Positions 53,211 through 63,911 of a stretch of DNA of 64,000 nucleotides are shown piece after piece. The stretch covers positions 124,001 to 188,000 of the forward strand of contig JADZAS010000011.1 in assembly GCA_020852515.1 (NCBI GenBank), written 5' to 3'. The translations under genes and the position numbers were made by a program. Under the pieces are notes generated by a model. That model was not told the origin of the DNA. It worked only from the letters and a program-made list of their open reading frames with translations, and did not search any database. The stretch comes from Phycisphaerales bacterium (GTDB lineage Bacteria > Planctomycetota > Phycisphaerae > Phycisphaerales > UBA5793). Each line of letters begins with the position of its first letter. The stretch's first letter is position 1.

Positions 53211-54806
53211 TCACTGAGTCGGCGGCAGGGCGGACTGAATGAACGCCTTGAGGTCATCGCGGAGCTTGCTCAGTGACGGCTCGTGGATGTACATCATGTG
53301 CCCGGACTCGTAGTAACCCATGCTGACGTTGCCCTTGAGCGACGGATCGAGCGCCAAGTGGTTGAACGTGTGCTCGGTGGCGAAGTAGGGCGTGGCGAGG
53401 TCGTAGTAGCCGTTGGCGACGTAGACACGCAGCGCGGGGTTCTGCGCCATCGCGCCGCGCAGAGTCTCCGCCACGTCGAGATACTCATTCGTCGAGCGGC
53501 GGTAGCTCCACGGATGCACGCGGCCGGTGAGGATCTCGTACGGCAGGTCATTCTCGTAACCGAGGTCCGTGCGGACGTAGGAATTGAGCGCGGCGCTGTA
53601 CGGCCCCTGGATGGCGGCGTAACTCGGGTCGTATTCATACGAGTCGCCGGCGGCGTCGCGATCGATGCCGACAAAGCGGCTGTCGAGCCGGCCGACGGTG
53701 CGGCGCTCGTCGCGGCGGAGTTCCTTGACGAAGCGGCCGATGTCCGGCCGCAGGTTGCACCGCTCGATGAATTCCTGCGATACGCCGCAGTACCGCGCCA
53801 CCTTCGCGGCGATCTTCGACTGCTCCTCCTTGCTGAGCCGGTCGCCCATGAGCAGGGCGCTGGCGTACTCGCCCAGCGCAAAGGCTTCAACTTCATCGAG
53901 CGTCTGCCGCAAGTTGCGCTGGAGCATGTCGTCGAGCCGGCCGTGGTACCACGCCGTGGCGCAGTACGTGGGGAGGAAGAGGATGAAGGGCTCGTCGTTG
54001 TTCGTATCGAAGCGGGCCGTCTGGAAGTCGAGGATGGAGGAGATGAGCATGATGCCGTTGAGGTACATGCCGTGGCGGTTCTGCAGGTGGCCGGACAACC
54101 CGGCCGCGCGCGTCGTGCCGTAACTCTCGCCCGCGAGAAACTTGGGCGAACTCCACCTCTTGTAGCGCGTGGAGTAGAGTCGAATGAACTCGCCGACGGA
54201 CTCAACATCTTCATCCACGCCGTGAAACTCGCTGGGATTCACGCCCTCGGCCGCGCGGCTGTAGCCGGTCGTCACCGGATCGATAAACACGAAGTCGGTC
54301 ACATCGAGCAGCGAGTAGCCGTTTTCCACGAGTTGAAACGGCGGCGGCACGGGGGTGGCGTCGTCGTTCATGAGGACGCGCTTGGGACCGAACAGGCCCA
54401 GGTGGAGCCAGACGGAGGACGAGCCCGGCCCGCCGTTGAAGGTGAAGGTGATGGGCCTCTTGGAATTGTCGGCGACACCATCGCGGGTGTAGGCGACGAA
54501 GAAGAGGTTGGCGCGGTCCTTGCCCTTTTCATCGCGGAGCGCCATGGTGCCGGCCGTGGCGGTGTAGGCGATGGACTCGCCGTTGATGACGAGCGTGTGC
54601 TGGGTGCTGACGAGGTCCTCGCCCCAATGCGCGCCGGGCTTTGAGTCTTTGTCTTCCGCCGGCTGCACATCGGGCGACTTGGCGGGCGGCTGAGGCGGTG
54701 AATCCGGCGTGGGCTCCTGTGCCGCGGCGCCGAGGGGCGCCAGCGCCAGAGCCAGCCAGGTTGTGACATGGAGAAAGGACAACGGCCCCACCACCCGATC
54801 ACTCAT
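53211..54806 (-). CDS. Secreted S10-family carboxypeptidase-like protein
   Basis: ATG 54806 behind GAGGTG gives 531 residues. The signal peptide ends near PLGAAAQEP. The alpha/beta-hydrolase core has FTFNGGPGSSSVWLHLG (oxyanion loop), FLAGESYGTTRAAGL with the nucleophile Ser, GYYDLATPYFATEH (Asp) and ESGHMMYIHEPS (His). These match serine carboxypeptidases S10. Bacterial members are periplasmic or secreted and release C-terminal amino acids. An Asp/Pro/Lys-rich linker follows the signal peptide. It ends 10 bp from the convergent glycosyltransferase stop. Confidence 0.88.
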   Translation of the reverse strand: MSDRVVGPLSFLHVTTWLALALAPLGAAAQEPTPDSPPQPPAKSPDVQPAEDKDSKPGAHWGEDLVSTQHTLVINGESIAYTATAGTMALRDEKGKDRANLFFVAYTRDGVADNSKRPITFTFNGGPGSSSVWLHLGLFGPKRVLMNDDATPVPPPFQLVENGYSLLDVTDFVFIDPVTTGYSRAAEGVNPSEFHGVDEDVESVGEFIRLYSTRYKRWSSPKFLAGESYGTTRAAGLSGHLQNRHGMYLNGIMLISSILDFQTARFDTNNDEPFILFLPTYCATAWYHGRLDDMLQRNLRQTLDEVEAFALGEYASALLMGDRLSKEEQSKIAAKVARYCGVSQEFIERCNLRPDIGRFVKELRRDERRTVGRLDSRFVGIDRDAAGDSYEYDPSYAAIQGPYSAALNSYVRTDLGYENDLPYEILTGRVHPWSYRRSTNEYLDVAETLRGAMAQNPALRVYVANGYYDLATPYFATEHTFNHLALDPSLKGNVSMGYYESGHMMYIHEPSLSKLRDDLKAFIQSALPPTQ

Positions 54807-54833
54807 GCTGCACCTCGTATCAGCCAATCTGGA

Positions 54834-55304
54834 CTAAGCAACGATTTCGATAACTTCAAAGCGCTTCGTGCCGCGGGGGAGGTCGACGCGGATGACTTCA
54901 CCGATGCGGGCCCGCATGAGCGAGGAACCCATGGGCGACGTGGAGGTGACTTCGATGACCTCGTCGCTGAACACGCCCGACGATTCACCGACGAGGCGGT
55001 AGAGCATCTCTTCTTCGTTATCCACGTTGCGGAGCTTGACGGTGGCGCCGAGGAAGACCATGTCTTCGGGAACGACGGAGTCCTGACCGGTGACCATGGC
55101 CTTGCTCAGCCGCTCCTCCAACTGGCGGATGCGGGCTTCGTTCACGCCCTGGTCTTCGCGCGCGGCGTGGTAATCGGCGTTCTCCTTGAGATCGCCCAGT
55201 TCGCGGGCCTCGGCGATGCGCTGGCTGATCTCGGGGCGGCGTGACTTGAGTTCTTCCAGTTGCTCGGTGATCTTCTGCTTCTCTTCCGGGGAAATCATTT
55301 CCAT
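54834..55304 (-). CDS. greA: Transcription elongation factor GreA
   Basis: The 156-residue protein matches GreA in length and domain order: an N-terminal coiled coil with the acidic tip [19 protein letters not shown], which inserts into the secondary channel of RNA polymerase, and a C-terminal FKBP-like domain ([20 protein letters not shown]). It rescues backtracked polymerase by stimulating transcript cleavage. GGAAGGAAGG lies upstream of the start. It is transcribed in the direction of the S10 gene, 27 bp before its start, so the two could be co-transcribed. Confidence 0.95.
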   Translation of the reverse strand: MEMISPEEKQKITEQLEELKSRRPEISQRIAEARELGDLKENADYHAAREDQGVNEARIRQLEERLSKAMVTGQDSVVPEDMVFLGATVKLRNVDNEEEMLYRLVGESSGVFSDEVIEVTSTSPMGSSLMRARIGEVIRVDLPRGTKRFEVIEIVA

Positions 55305-55436
55305 CGTTCAACCGCCTTCCTTCCCGGATCGGTTCGTCATCGTCATTGCATTCGGATCCGCAGCGCAAAGCGCATCCTCGGCCCGCACGGGGGCGTAAGG
55401 GAGGCTATGCCTGCAAGCGGGCGTGTGCCGCGCGGC

Positions 55437-57581
55437 TCACTCTTCCAGTCCGAGGTGCTTGAGGAACGCACTCATGTCCGGCTCGCGACCGAGGTAGTCG
55501 CGGACCATGTCCATGCCGTCCATCGTGCCGCCGCGCGCGAGGATCTTCTCGCGGTAGTACCGGCCGGCGTCGGGATCGAGCATCCCCAGTTCCTTGAAGC
55601 GCTGGAACATGTCCGACGCGTACACGAGCGACCACATGTACCCGTAGTACCCGGCCTGGTATCCCATGAGGTGGCCGAACGCGGCCTGGAACCACGTCTC
55701 GGGCATGGGCGGATACGGCAGCAGCTGCTCGGAGAGTTCGAGTTGCACCGCAGTCGTGTCGATCTCGCCGCCGGGCGCCGTGTGGTAGGCGTTGTCGATC
55801 TTGCCCAGCCAGATCTGTCCCATCGCCCACAGGCCCGAGTTGAGATGGCGCGCCGAGATCATGCGATCGAGCAGGTCGCGCGGCAGCGGCTTGCCAGTCT
55901 GGTAGTGGCGAGCAAAGGTCGCGAGCACATCGGCGTCCCACACCCAGTTTTCAAACATCTGCGAAGGCGCCTCGACAAAGTCTCGCTCGACGCTCGTGCC
56001 GGCAAAACTCTGCAGATCAGCCTCGCTGAGGATCGTGTGCAGGCAGTGGCCGAACTCGTGGAAGAACGTCTCGACCTCGTCGTGCTGCATGAGCGAGGGC
56101 TTGTCCGCCGTGGGCTTGGTGAAGTTGCACACGAGCGCGGCCAGCGGCTTCTGCTCGGTGCCATCCATGTACACCTTGTGCTGGCGCAGGCCCCACTGGG
56201 CGGCGTGGTTGTACTTGTTGTCGCGCGGGAACAGGTCGATGTAGAACGAGCCGAGCATCTCGCCCGTCTTGCGGTCGTACACCTCGTAGAGTTTGACGTC
56301 TTCGTGCCACAGCGGGCGGTCGGGCGTGCCCGCGCTGTCGGTGACGTCGCGGTACTCGATGCCGTAGAGCGACTGGGTGATGCTGAAGAGGCCGTCGAGC
56401 ACGGCCTGCAGTGGGAAGTACTGGCGCACTTCCTGGCTGTCCACGTTGTACTTGGTGCGCAGCAGGTAGTCTTCGTAGAAGTTGCGATCCCAGATCTCCA
56501 CGACAGCGTTGGCGTCGCCGGTGTCCTGCCGCTTGGCCTGGGTAAGCTCGGCGTAGTCCTTCTCGGCCTTCTTGCGCACGATGGGAATGAGGTCTTCGTA
56601 GAACTGGGCGACGGTGTCGTCGTTCTTGGCCATGCGCGTCTCGACGACGTAATCGACGGTGCTGTCGTAGCCGAGCATCCCCGCGTGCTCATCGCGCAGC
56701 TTGAGAATCCGTTCGAGCAGGCGGACGTTCTTCTGGCCGCCGCGCCGGGCGTAGGCGAAGCGGACCTTTTCGCGGGTGGTTTCGACGGTGCAGTGCTTCC
56801 ACACCGCATCCACCGAGGGGTAGTCCATCGTGATCACATAAAGGTCGCCTGTGCGGCTGCGCGAATTGATGAACTCCTCGGGCACGCCCGCCAGTTCATC
56901 ACGCGTGACGGCGACGACGGTTTCATCTTCGCGGATGTTCGTCTGGAACTGGATCGCCAGTTCGGAGAGCGTCTTTTCGATCTCCGTCAGTTTGTCGCGC
57001 TGCTCCTTGGGCAGCTCCATGCCGGCGCGGCGGTAGTCGCGCAGGGTGTGCTCGAGCAGCCGCGCACGCTCGCCGCTGAGCTTCGGATCCGTGGAGGCAT
57101 ACGCCTTGACGGCGTGGTACAGATCTTCGTTCTTGCTCAGGTCGATCATCCACGACTCGATGCGCAGCTGCGCGGCGTTGGACGCATCGCGCTCAGCGGC
57201 GTCGGTCGAGACGTAGGCCATGAACTGGGCCATGTTCGTGCCGCCGTCGAGCCGCGCGAGCAGATCGTCGATCGCGCCGAGCGTGTTCTCGAAGGTGCGC
57301 TTCTCGTCGGGCACGGCGATGATCGCGGCGACGGCCTTGTCGGCCTGGGCGATGGCATCTTCGATCAGCCCCGGAATGTCGGTGAACACCGGCGAGCCGA
57401 CTTTGCGCGCCGCCGTGGCCGTTGTCGCGGCGGAGGCAGCGGGCGTCCCGCGCTGGCCGGCGGCGGTCGCCTGTGCCCACACCGGCGCTGCCGCAGCAAG
57501 GCTCAGCGCCAATCCGGCCGCCAGGGTCGCCACTGCCGATGCCGATCGTCCGTGCTCGCGCGTCGTTCTGCTGTATCGCAT
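55437..57581 (-). CDS. Secreted M3-family metallopeptidase (oligopeptidase A / Dcp type)
   Basis: ATG 57581 follows GAGGAGG and gives 714 residues. The signal peptide (LAAGLALSLAAAAPVWAQ) makes it periplasmic or exported, unlike cytosolic oligopeptidase A. The zinc motif is FFHEFGHCLHTIL (HExxH), with the third ligand Glu in the downstream FVEAPSQMFENW. It cleaves short peptides; Dcp releases C-terminal dipeptides. Length and motif order are normal for the family. It may act with the S10 and S8 peptidases nearby. Confidence 0.93.
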   Translation of the reverse strand: MRYSRTTREHGRSASAVATLAAGLALSLAAAAPVWAQATAAGQRGTPAASAATTATAARKVGSPVFTDIPGLIEDAIAQADKAVAAIIAVPDEKRTFENTLGAIDDLLARLDGGTNMAQFMAYVSTDAAERDASNAAQLRIESWMIDLSKNEDLYHAVKAYASTDPKLSGERARLLEHTLRDYRRAGMELPKEQRDKLTEIEKTLSELAIQFQTNIREDETVVAVTRDELAGVPEEFINSRSRTGDLYVITMDYPSVDAVWKHCTVETTREKVRFAYARRGGQKNVRLLERILKLRDEHAGMLGYDSTVDYVVETRMAKNDDTVAQFYEDLIPIVRKKAEKDYAELTQAKRQDTGDANAVVEIWDRNFYEDYLLRTKYNVDSQEVRQYFPLQAVLDGLFSITQSLYGIEYRDVTDSAGTPDRPLWHEDVKLYEVYDRKTGEMLGSFYIDLFPRDNKYNHAAQWGLRQHKVYMDGTEQKPLAALVCNFTKPTADKPSLMQHDEVETFFHEFGHCLHTILSEADLQSFAGTSVERDFVEAPSQMFENWVWDADVLATFARHYQTGKPLPRDLLDRMISARHLNSGLWAMGQIWLGKIDNAYHTAPGGEIDTTAVQLELSEQLLPYPPMPETWFQAAFGHLMGYQAGYYGYMWSLVYASDMFQRFKELGMLDPDAGRYYREKILARGGTMDGMDMVRDYLGREPDMSAFLKHLGLEE

Positions 57582-57694
57582 GACCAACCTCCTCGTTCAG
57601 GTGTGTGCGCGCGGCCGACCAGGCGGCCGAGGCGCATTGGGTTGATGATAGGCTCCGCCGGGGCTGTTGCGGCCGTTTTGCGCGCGATTGCCTA

Positions 57695-57723
57695 TTGACA
57701 CCCGCTCCGACTTCTGGTAGTCT
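57695..57723 (+). promoter_or_regulatory. Sigma-70 promoter TTGACA-17-TAGTCT
   Basis: A perfect -35 box and TAGTCT at 17-nt spacing lie 109 nt before the subtilase ATG. The long leader is rich in C/T. Confidence 0.7.
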
Positions 57724-57832
57724 GGCGCTACTTGGGTCCACCCCCGTCCCGTCTGCTGGTGGGCTCTCCCAGGTACGTGCATCGAGCGTTTCGACACGTT
57801 GCTGACCTTGGCTTCTTGCGGAGGAATATGCG

Positions 57833-59863
57833 ATGAACCGTTTTCGTGCGCTTGCCCTTCGGCACGCGGTGTGCTTCGGCGCCATTCCGATGATCGTGCC
57901 ATCTTCACTTCTTGCCCAGGCGCCGGCTGCCCAAGCCGTGCACTACACCGCCGTACCGGGTGATCGCGAATTCTCGGGGCGGCTGATCGTCCGGCCGCTC
58001 CAGCCCCAGCACTGGCAGGCGGCGGGGCTCTCAGAGCAGCAGATCGAGCAGCGTCGAGAGCAGGCGCTGGTCGCCCTGGCCGACTACCCGCTCGTGGAGT
58101 ACATCTGGCAGACGGATGAGTACATCATCTCCCTGCCGCAGGGGCAGACGGAGAATGAAGCCGCCAACGCGCTGCTCACCACCGGGCAGTTCCAGTACGC
58201 CGAACCGGACTGGATCGTTTACCCGCTCTCGTGCCCCAACGATGCGCTCTTCAACAGCCAGTGGCACCATGTGAACATGGACTCGTGCGCGGGCTGGAAT
58301 GTTCACACCGGAAATCCGAGCGTGAGCGTGGGCATTTGCGACACCGGTATCCGCACGACGCACCAGGATTTTCAACAGCATCGGCTCGAAGGCTACAACG
58401 CCGTCGATCGCGTCTGGGAGAGCCAGGGCGGCGTCATCGGCGCGATCCATCCGCACGGCACGATGACGACCGGCTGCGCCGCCGCCAACGGCAACAACGG
58501 CGTGGGCGTGGCCGGCGTGGGCTGGAATCTGAGCCACCGCATGCTCCGCGTATCCAACAGCACCGGCGGCGGCTCGTCACTCTCCACCCTCCAGCACGCG
58601 GCGCGCACCGCCGTCGAGAGCGGCGACAGGGTCGCCAGCGTCTCGTACAGCGGCGTGGACGTTTCCTCGAATCTCTCCACCGCCACGTACATCCGGTCGA
58701 TCGGCGGGCTGCTCGTCTGGGCGGCGGGCAACGACGGCCGCAACCTGACCTACGGCAATCGCGACAACGATGACATCATCGTGGTGGGCGCGACCGACAT
58801 CAACGACAACAAGGCCTCCTTCTCCGCTTACGGCCAGTTCGTCGATCTCGTGGCGCCGGGCGTGAGCGTGTTTACGACCGACTCGGGCAGCGACAGCGAC
58901 TACGCCTCCGTGAGCGGCACGAGTTTCTCCACGCCGCTGACCGCAGGCCTGGCGGCGCTGATCTGGTCCGCCGACCCCTCGCTCACGCCGGCCGAGGTCG
59001 AGGCGATCCTCAAGGGCGGCGTCGATGATCTCGGCTCGAGCGGCGTGGACAACACCTTCGGCTACGGCCGCATCAACGTCAACGGCTCGCTCGGTCTCGT
59101 CGGCGGCGGCGGCAACCAGCCGCCCGTCGCGTCGCTCAGCGCCAACCCGCTCAGCGGCGATGCGCCTCTCAACGTGTCTTTCGATGCGTCTTCGAGCTTC
59201 GACCCCGACGGCAGCATCGTCGACTTCTCGTGGGACTTTGACGGCGACGGCGTGTACGACCAGTCCACCGGAACCAGCCCGCTTGCCGGCGCGACCTACA
59301 CCGTGCCAGACAGTTACAACGCGACAGTGCGCGTGACCGACGACCTTGGCGCTACAGCCACCGACTCGGTCACGATCAACGTGACCGACCCGAACGGCAC
59401 GCCGGTGTCGCTTGCTTCAGATGGATTCGAATCGCGCAACTTCTCGGGCGGCAGCGGCGCGTGGGTCGGCTCGTGGGCGACCAGCGGCGACATCTCGCTG
59501 CGCTGGCGGCGCGACAACCCGCACACCGGCAGCGGACACGTTCGTTTCCGCCGAAACAGCGGATACATGGAGCGGCAGGCGAACCTCGCGGGCGCCGGCT
59601 CCGTCCACCTGACGTTCTGGGCGAAGGTGAGTTCGTTCGAAGGTAACGACACCGCGATCGTCTGGTTCAGCCCCGATGGTGTGAACTATTCGCAGGTGTA
59701 TACGCTGACCGCCGCCGTCAGCGACAACCAATACCACTACTACGACATCAATCTGTCCGGGCTGGCGATGACCTCCAACGCTCGCGTTGCATTTGATTCG
59801 CAGATGAATTCGACGAGCGACTACTTGTGGGTCGATGACATCGACGTGGTCGGCGTGCCGTGA
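57833..59863 (+). CDS. Secreted subtilase (S8) with PKD domain
   Basis: The 676-residue precursor has a signal peptide (IPMIVPSSLLAQ), then a propeptide with the inhibitor-like core VEYIWQTDEYIISLPQGQ. The catalytic triad is Asp in VGICDTGIRTTH, His in HPHGTMTTG and Ser in VSGTSFSTPLTAG. Residues about 430-515 form a PKD domain (PPVASLSANPLSGDAPLNVS; FDPDGSIVDFSWDFDGDG). The C-terminus (about 522-676) is a beta-sandwich-like domain that may bind substrate or surface. GGAGG precedes the ATG. It has a sigma-70 promoter upstream and a strong terminator downstream, so it is a monocistronic gene for an extracellular protease. Confidence 0.93.
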   Translation: MNRFRALALRHAVCFGAIPMIVPSSLLAQAPAAQAVHYTAVPGDREFSGRLIVRPLQPQHWQAAGLSEQQIEQRREQALVALADYPLVEYIWQTDEYIISLPQGQTENEAANALLTTGQFQYAEPDWIVYPLSCPNDALFNSQWHHVNMDSCAGWNVHTGNPSVSVGICDTGIRTTHQDFQQHRLEGYNAVDRVWESQGGVIGAIHPHGTMTTGCAAANGNNGVGVAGVGWNLSHRMLRVSNSTGGGSSLSTLQHAARTAVESGDRVASVSYSGVDVSSNLSTATYIRSIGGLLVWAAGNDGRNLTYGNRDNDDIIVVGATDINDNKASFSAYGQFVDLVAPGVSVFTTDSGSDSDYASVSGTSFSTPLTAGLAALIWSADPSLTPAEVEAILKGGVDDLGSSGVDNTFGYGRINVNGSLGLVGGGGNQPPVASLSANPLSGDAPLNVSFDASSSFDPDGSIVDFSWDFDGDGVYDQSTGTSPLAGATYTVPDSYNATVRVTDDLGATATDSVTINVTDPNGTPVSLASDGFESRNFSGGSGAWVGSWATSGDISLRWRRDNPHTGSGHVRFRRNSGYMERQANLAGAGSVHLTFWAKVSSFEGNDTAIVWFSPDGVNYSQVYTLTAAVSDNQYHYYDINLSGLAMTSNARVAFDSQMNSTSDYLWVDDIDVVGVP

Positions 59864-59895
59864 GGCGAGGCCGACGGACGACTGCAGAAACGAAA

Positions 59896-59932
59896 GCGGG
59901 CCGCGCCTCCGGCGCGGCCCGCCTGCTTTTTG
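59896..59932 (+). terminator. Rho-independent terminator of the subtilase gene
   Basis: A perfect 12-bp stem (GCGGGCCGCGCC / GGCGCGGCCCGC, 3-nt loop) is followed by CTGCTTTTTGG, 32 nt after the stop. Confidence 0.88.
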
Positions 59933-59943
59933 GTTTCATTCAA

Positions 59944-60017
59944 CGCCCCGGGCGCGACTCGAACGCACGACCTGCGGTTTAGAAGACCGCTGCTCTATCC
60001 AACTGAGCTACCGGGGC
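59944..60017 (-). tRNA. tRNA-Arg (anticodon TCT)
   Basis: A 74-nt cloverleaf on the minus strand: acceptor GCCCCGG / CCGGGGC, D-arm GCTC/GAGC, anticodon stem GCGGT/ACCGC with loop CTTCTAA (anticodon TCT), T-arm GTGCG TTCGAGT CGCGC and discriminator G. CCA is not encoded. It reads AGA and AGG, which are rare codons in a high-GC genome. Confidence 0.95.
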
Positions 60018-60092
60018 CTGATGTCCATGCATGATATGCGGGATCGTCGCAGTGATGAAGATGCTCACCTCGGTCCGGCTCTCCCGGCTCCG

Positions 60093-61913
60093 TCAGGGCG
60101 CGATCGTCACGACTCCGAGATTCGAGACTCGGCAGGTGAACGGCTCGACCGCCTGAATTCGGATCGTCCGTCCCGCGAGCCCTGCCGGGATGTGCACACT
60201 GAGCACCGCATTCCCAGCTGCGTCTGCGACCGCATGTCCCAGCAGACGGGACTGATCAATCAGAACATGGGCGGGTCGGCAGCGGGGAACTGGCGTGAGC
60301 CCCTCCTGAAAGCCGTAGGCGAAGTAAATAACTTTTCCCGGCCTTGCTTGTGAAACAGCGATGCTGTTGACTTCGCCGGACTGGCGCGGTTCGACGCAGG
60401 CGACGCGCAATCCCGCGAGGCCGGCGGCCTCGTATGCACCCATGTCCGCCAACGCACCCGTTCCTCGACCGGTGTCGGGGACCCGCTTGTCATCGCGGTA
60501 GCGAGGCTCGCCGGCGAGGTCGATCGACTCGGCTCGCGTGCAGACGAGCGATTCACTGTCGCCTGCGTCGATGCACGGCGAGAACTCGGCCAATCGATAG
60601 TCGCCGTTTTCCGCATCAACAAACATCGGGTCGTCCGAGATGTTTCCCTGCCCCATCCAGCCGTCCTGCACGCAACTGAAATTGATCGACGGCTCACCGC
60701 CGACCTGAGGCGTTGTATTGTCCCAGACGATCGAATTCACCACGACCATGTCATCGGCATTCAGCGATTCGACTCCACCGACTCCCTTGTAGCCACGGTT
60801 TCCGACCAAGGTCGAGTTGACGATTCGAACGCTGCCATCTACCGATGCGACCGCACCGGAACCAGTCACGTTGTTGGTGATGAGGCAATCGATCACGTCG
60901 ACGGAAGCACCGGAACTCCTGATTGCAGAGCCTCGTGACTCCCAGCCCTTGCCTCCACCACCGCCCAACGCTCGATTTCCGTCAAACGCGCAGCGCAGGA
61001 AAGTGGACACGCTTCCTGCAGCCAGGTACGCACCGGCGCCGAATGCGCCCCGTCCCACCTGATACGCCACCACTTCATTTCTGGTGAACTGACAGTCGAC
61101 GAAAGTGCCGGAGCAGGTCTCCCCCAGATACACCGCCGCTCCCCACAAGCCTTCGTCCGGACTCGACGAGAGGATGTCTTCCTCGACTCTGTTGTGGGTG
61201 AACGAGCAGCGACTGACGGTCACTTCCGCGCCGTAATTAAGATAAAGCGCCGCGCCCGTCAAAGAAGCACGATTGATCGAGAAGTCACAGTCTTCGATCA
61301 CGACCCACGCACCCCACGCTGCGACTGCAGCGCCTCTGCTGCCCTCATTGCTGCGAAAGTCACAATTCCGAATCGTGATGCCGCACGGACCATCAAGGCC
61401 AATACCCGCCCCGCTACCATTCGCTGCAACGCACTCGACGAATGCGCAGTCGCGGATTGTCGGAGTGCTCATTGAACTCACTCGGATACCGCCGCCTAGG
61501 CGCCCCCAGCAGTATCGAAAGGTAATCCCTTCGACGATCGCGTCAGGCCCTTCGCCGGAGTCGAAGTTGATGCCGCCGACCTCCCCGCCTCCGCGCCCGA
61601 CGATCTCGCAGTGTTCCCGTCCGTTGGCGCTGCGCAAGGTGATTGCCTTGCCGCCAAACTGCAGCTCCGTATTGCCCTTTCCTGAATACGATCCATCCGC
61701 CACGACCACTGTGTCTCCGCTCGTCGCGCTATCGAGCGCCCCTTGGATCGTCTCTTTCGGGCCATTGGGGCTCTCGCACGCCGCCTGCAGGCCCGTCCAC
61801 GAGTCATCACCGCAGTTGCCATTCACGTAAAAAGTCGTCTGTGCGGCCGCCGCCCGGACCAGGCACAACATCCCAACGATCGCGCAGAAAGTTTGCCTTT
61901 GCAGGTGCGTCAT
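60093..61913 (-). CDS. Secreted right-handed beta-helix protein with four-Cys-family tail
   Basis: ATG 61913 behind AGGAG gives 606 residues, with signal peptide ending VRAAAAQ. NGNCGDDSWTGLQAACESPN starts a polymorphic-outer-membrane-like repeat, then parallel beta-helix turns (GGGIRVSSMSTPTIRDCAFV; GAAVYLGETCSGTFVDCQFT). SPCIDAGDSE and GALADMGAYEA near 455-520 are the usual end of such helices. The final 100 residues end TCRVSNLGVVTIAP, close to the TCRTSN ends of the small secreted proteins at 34375-35568. Surface polysaccharide binding or adhesion is likely. No catalytic residues are evident. Confidence 0.82.
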   Translation of the reverse strand: MTHLQRQTFCAIVGMLCLVRAAAAQTTFYVNGNCGDDSWTGLQAACESPNGPKETIQGALDSATSGDTVVVADGSYSGKGNTELQFGGKAITLRSANGREHCEIVGRGGGEVGGINFDSGEGPDAIVEGITFRYCWGRLGGGIRVSSMSTPTIRDCAFVECVAANGSGAGIGLDGPCGITIRNCDFRSNEGSRGAAVAAWGAWVVIEDCDFSINRASLTGAALYLNYGAEVTVSRCSFTHNRVEEDILSSSPDEGLWGAAVYLGETCSGTFVDCQFTRNEVVAYQVGRGAFGAGAYLAAGSVSTFLRCAFDGNRALGGGGGKGWESRGSAIRSSGASVDVIDCLITNNVTGSGAVASVDGSVRIVNSTLVGNRGYKGVGGVESLNADDMVVVNSIVWDNTTPQVGGEPSINFSCVQDGWMGQGNISDDPMFVDAENGDYRLAEFSPCIDAGDSESLVCTRAESIDLAGEPRYRDDKRVPDTGRGTGALADMGAYEAAGLAGLRVACVEPRQSGEVNSIAVSQARPGKVIYFAYGFQEGLTPVPRCRPAHVLIDQSRLLGHAVADAAGNAVLSVHIPAGLAGRTIRIQAVEPFTCRVSNLGVVTIAP

Positions 61914-62031
61914 CTGGATTCTCCTGACTGGCGGGCAACCGACCCGGGGATGGTCGGCAGGGAGGCCCTCCAGCGACATTATGCCGCAAGACTGTCGCGC
62001 CTGTCAAGAACAAAGCCGCCAGATTCTCGAT

Positions 62032-63165
<1,134 letters not shown>

Positions 63166-63170
63166 CGACA

Positions 63171-63176
63171 ATGATA
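63171..63176 (-). promoter_or_regulatory. -10 element TATCAT, leaderless rlmN
   Basis: On the minus strand TATCAT is followed by tgtcg and ATG 63165. It is a close match to the -10 consensus, with no ribosome binding site. Confidence 0.45.
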
Positions 63177-63209
63177 AGAGCCTCGCGCGAACCGTCGCCC
63201 GACTTCATT

Positions 63210-63911
63210 TCAGGCGCGGCGGCGACGGCGGCCCACGATCGCGAGTGCTCCAAGACTCATCAGCGCAGCGCCGCCCGGCGCGGGGATGATCCGGAAATCG
63301 TCGTAGTAGCTCGTCGCGCCGGCGGAGAAGAGATTGACGTTTGCAATGGCCAGCGGGAACGACGGATCGAGCCGCACCGTGCCCGTCGAGAGGAACTGCC
63401 CGTCGTACCACGTCGTCTGCACGTCGTTGTCGAGATCAAAGTCGATGCGAATCCGGGCCCAGCGGTCGTAGGCAATGGGAATCGGCGTCTCGGGTCGGAA
63501 GTCGTCGAGCACCGTGCCGGTGGAATAGTCGAACTGCATCTCGATGGTCCACCGGAAGGGGCCGGGGAATTCGAACTCGTTGTGCACGATGAAGTAGGTG
63601 TCTTCGACGTGGTCCTCGCGGGCCATGTACATCCACGCGGAGAGCGTCCACTGACCGGAGGTGTAGTTGGGGATGAACGGGTGCACCGCATCGGTGCCCG
63701 GCCCGACGAGGATGGACCGGTTGCCGCTGCGGGCCCGGGCGCTGGTGGCGCGGCCGGCGACGGTCATCTCGTCAAAGAAGCCCGACCAGCCGCCGACGTG
63801 GTAGAGCAGCTGGCCGTCGCCGTACGACTCGAAGTCTTCGGCCCACTGAGCCGAGGCAGAGCCGGTCGCCATGGCCAGTGCCGCGACGCCTGCAAGTGCT
63901 GCTGCGTTCAT
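63210..63911 (-). CDS. Secreted protein with PEP-CTERM-like sorting tail
   Basis: ATG 63911 behind GGGGAG gives 233 residues. The signal peptide ends ATGSASAQ. The body resembles a LamG/concanavalin-like jelly roll (WTLSAWMYMAREDHVEDTYF). The C-terminus is IPAPGGAALMSLGALAIVGR followed by RRRRRA: a PEP-like motif, a hydrophobic helix and a basic tail. This is the sorting signal read by exosortase. Planctomycete versions often have P-A-P-G instead of PEP. No exosortase gene is in the window. Confidence 0.8.
   Translation of the reverse strand: MNAAALAGVAALAMATGSASAQWAEDFESYGDGQLLYHVGGWSGFFDEMTVAGRATSARARSGNRSILVGPGTDAVHPFIPNYTSGQWTLSAWMYMAREDHVEDTYFIVHNEFEFPGPFRWTIEMQFDYSTGTVLDDFRPETPIPIAYDRWARIRIDFDLDNDVQTTWYDGQFLSTGTVRLDPSFPLAIANVNLFSAGATSYYDDFRIIPAPGGAALMSLGALAIVGRRRRRA

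Noticed and set aside
55260-57698. 812-codon open frame on the plus strand
   Set aside because: It is antisense to the M3 peptidase with its HExxH motif and is not a credible protein.
59944-60017. Integration site at tRNA-Arg
   Set aside because: No duplicated tRNA 3' end and no integrase nearby.
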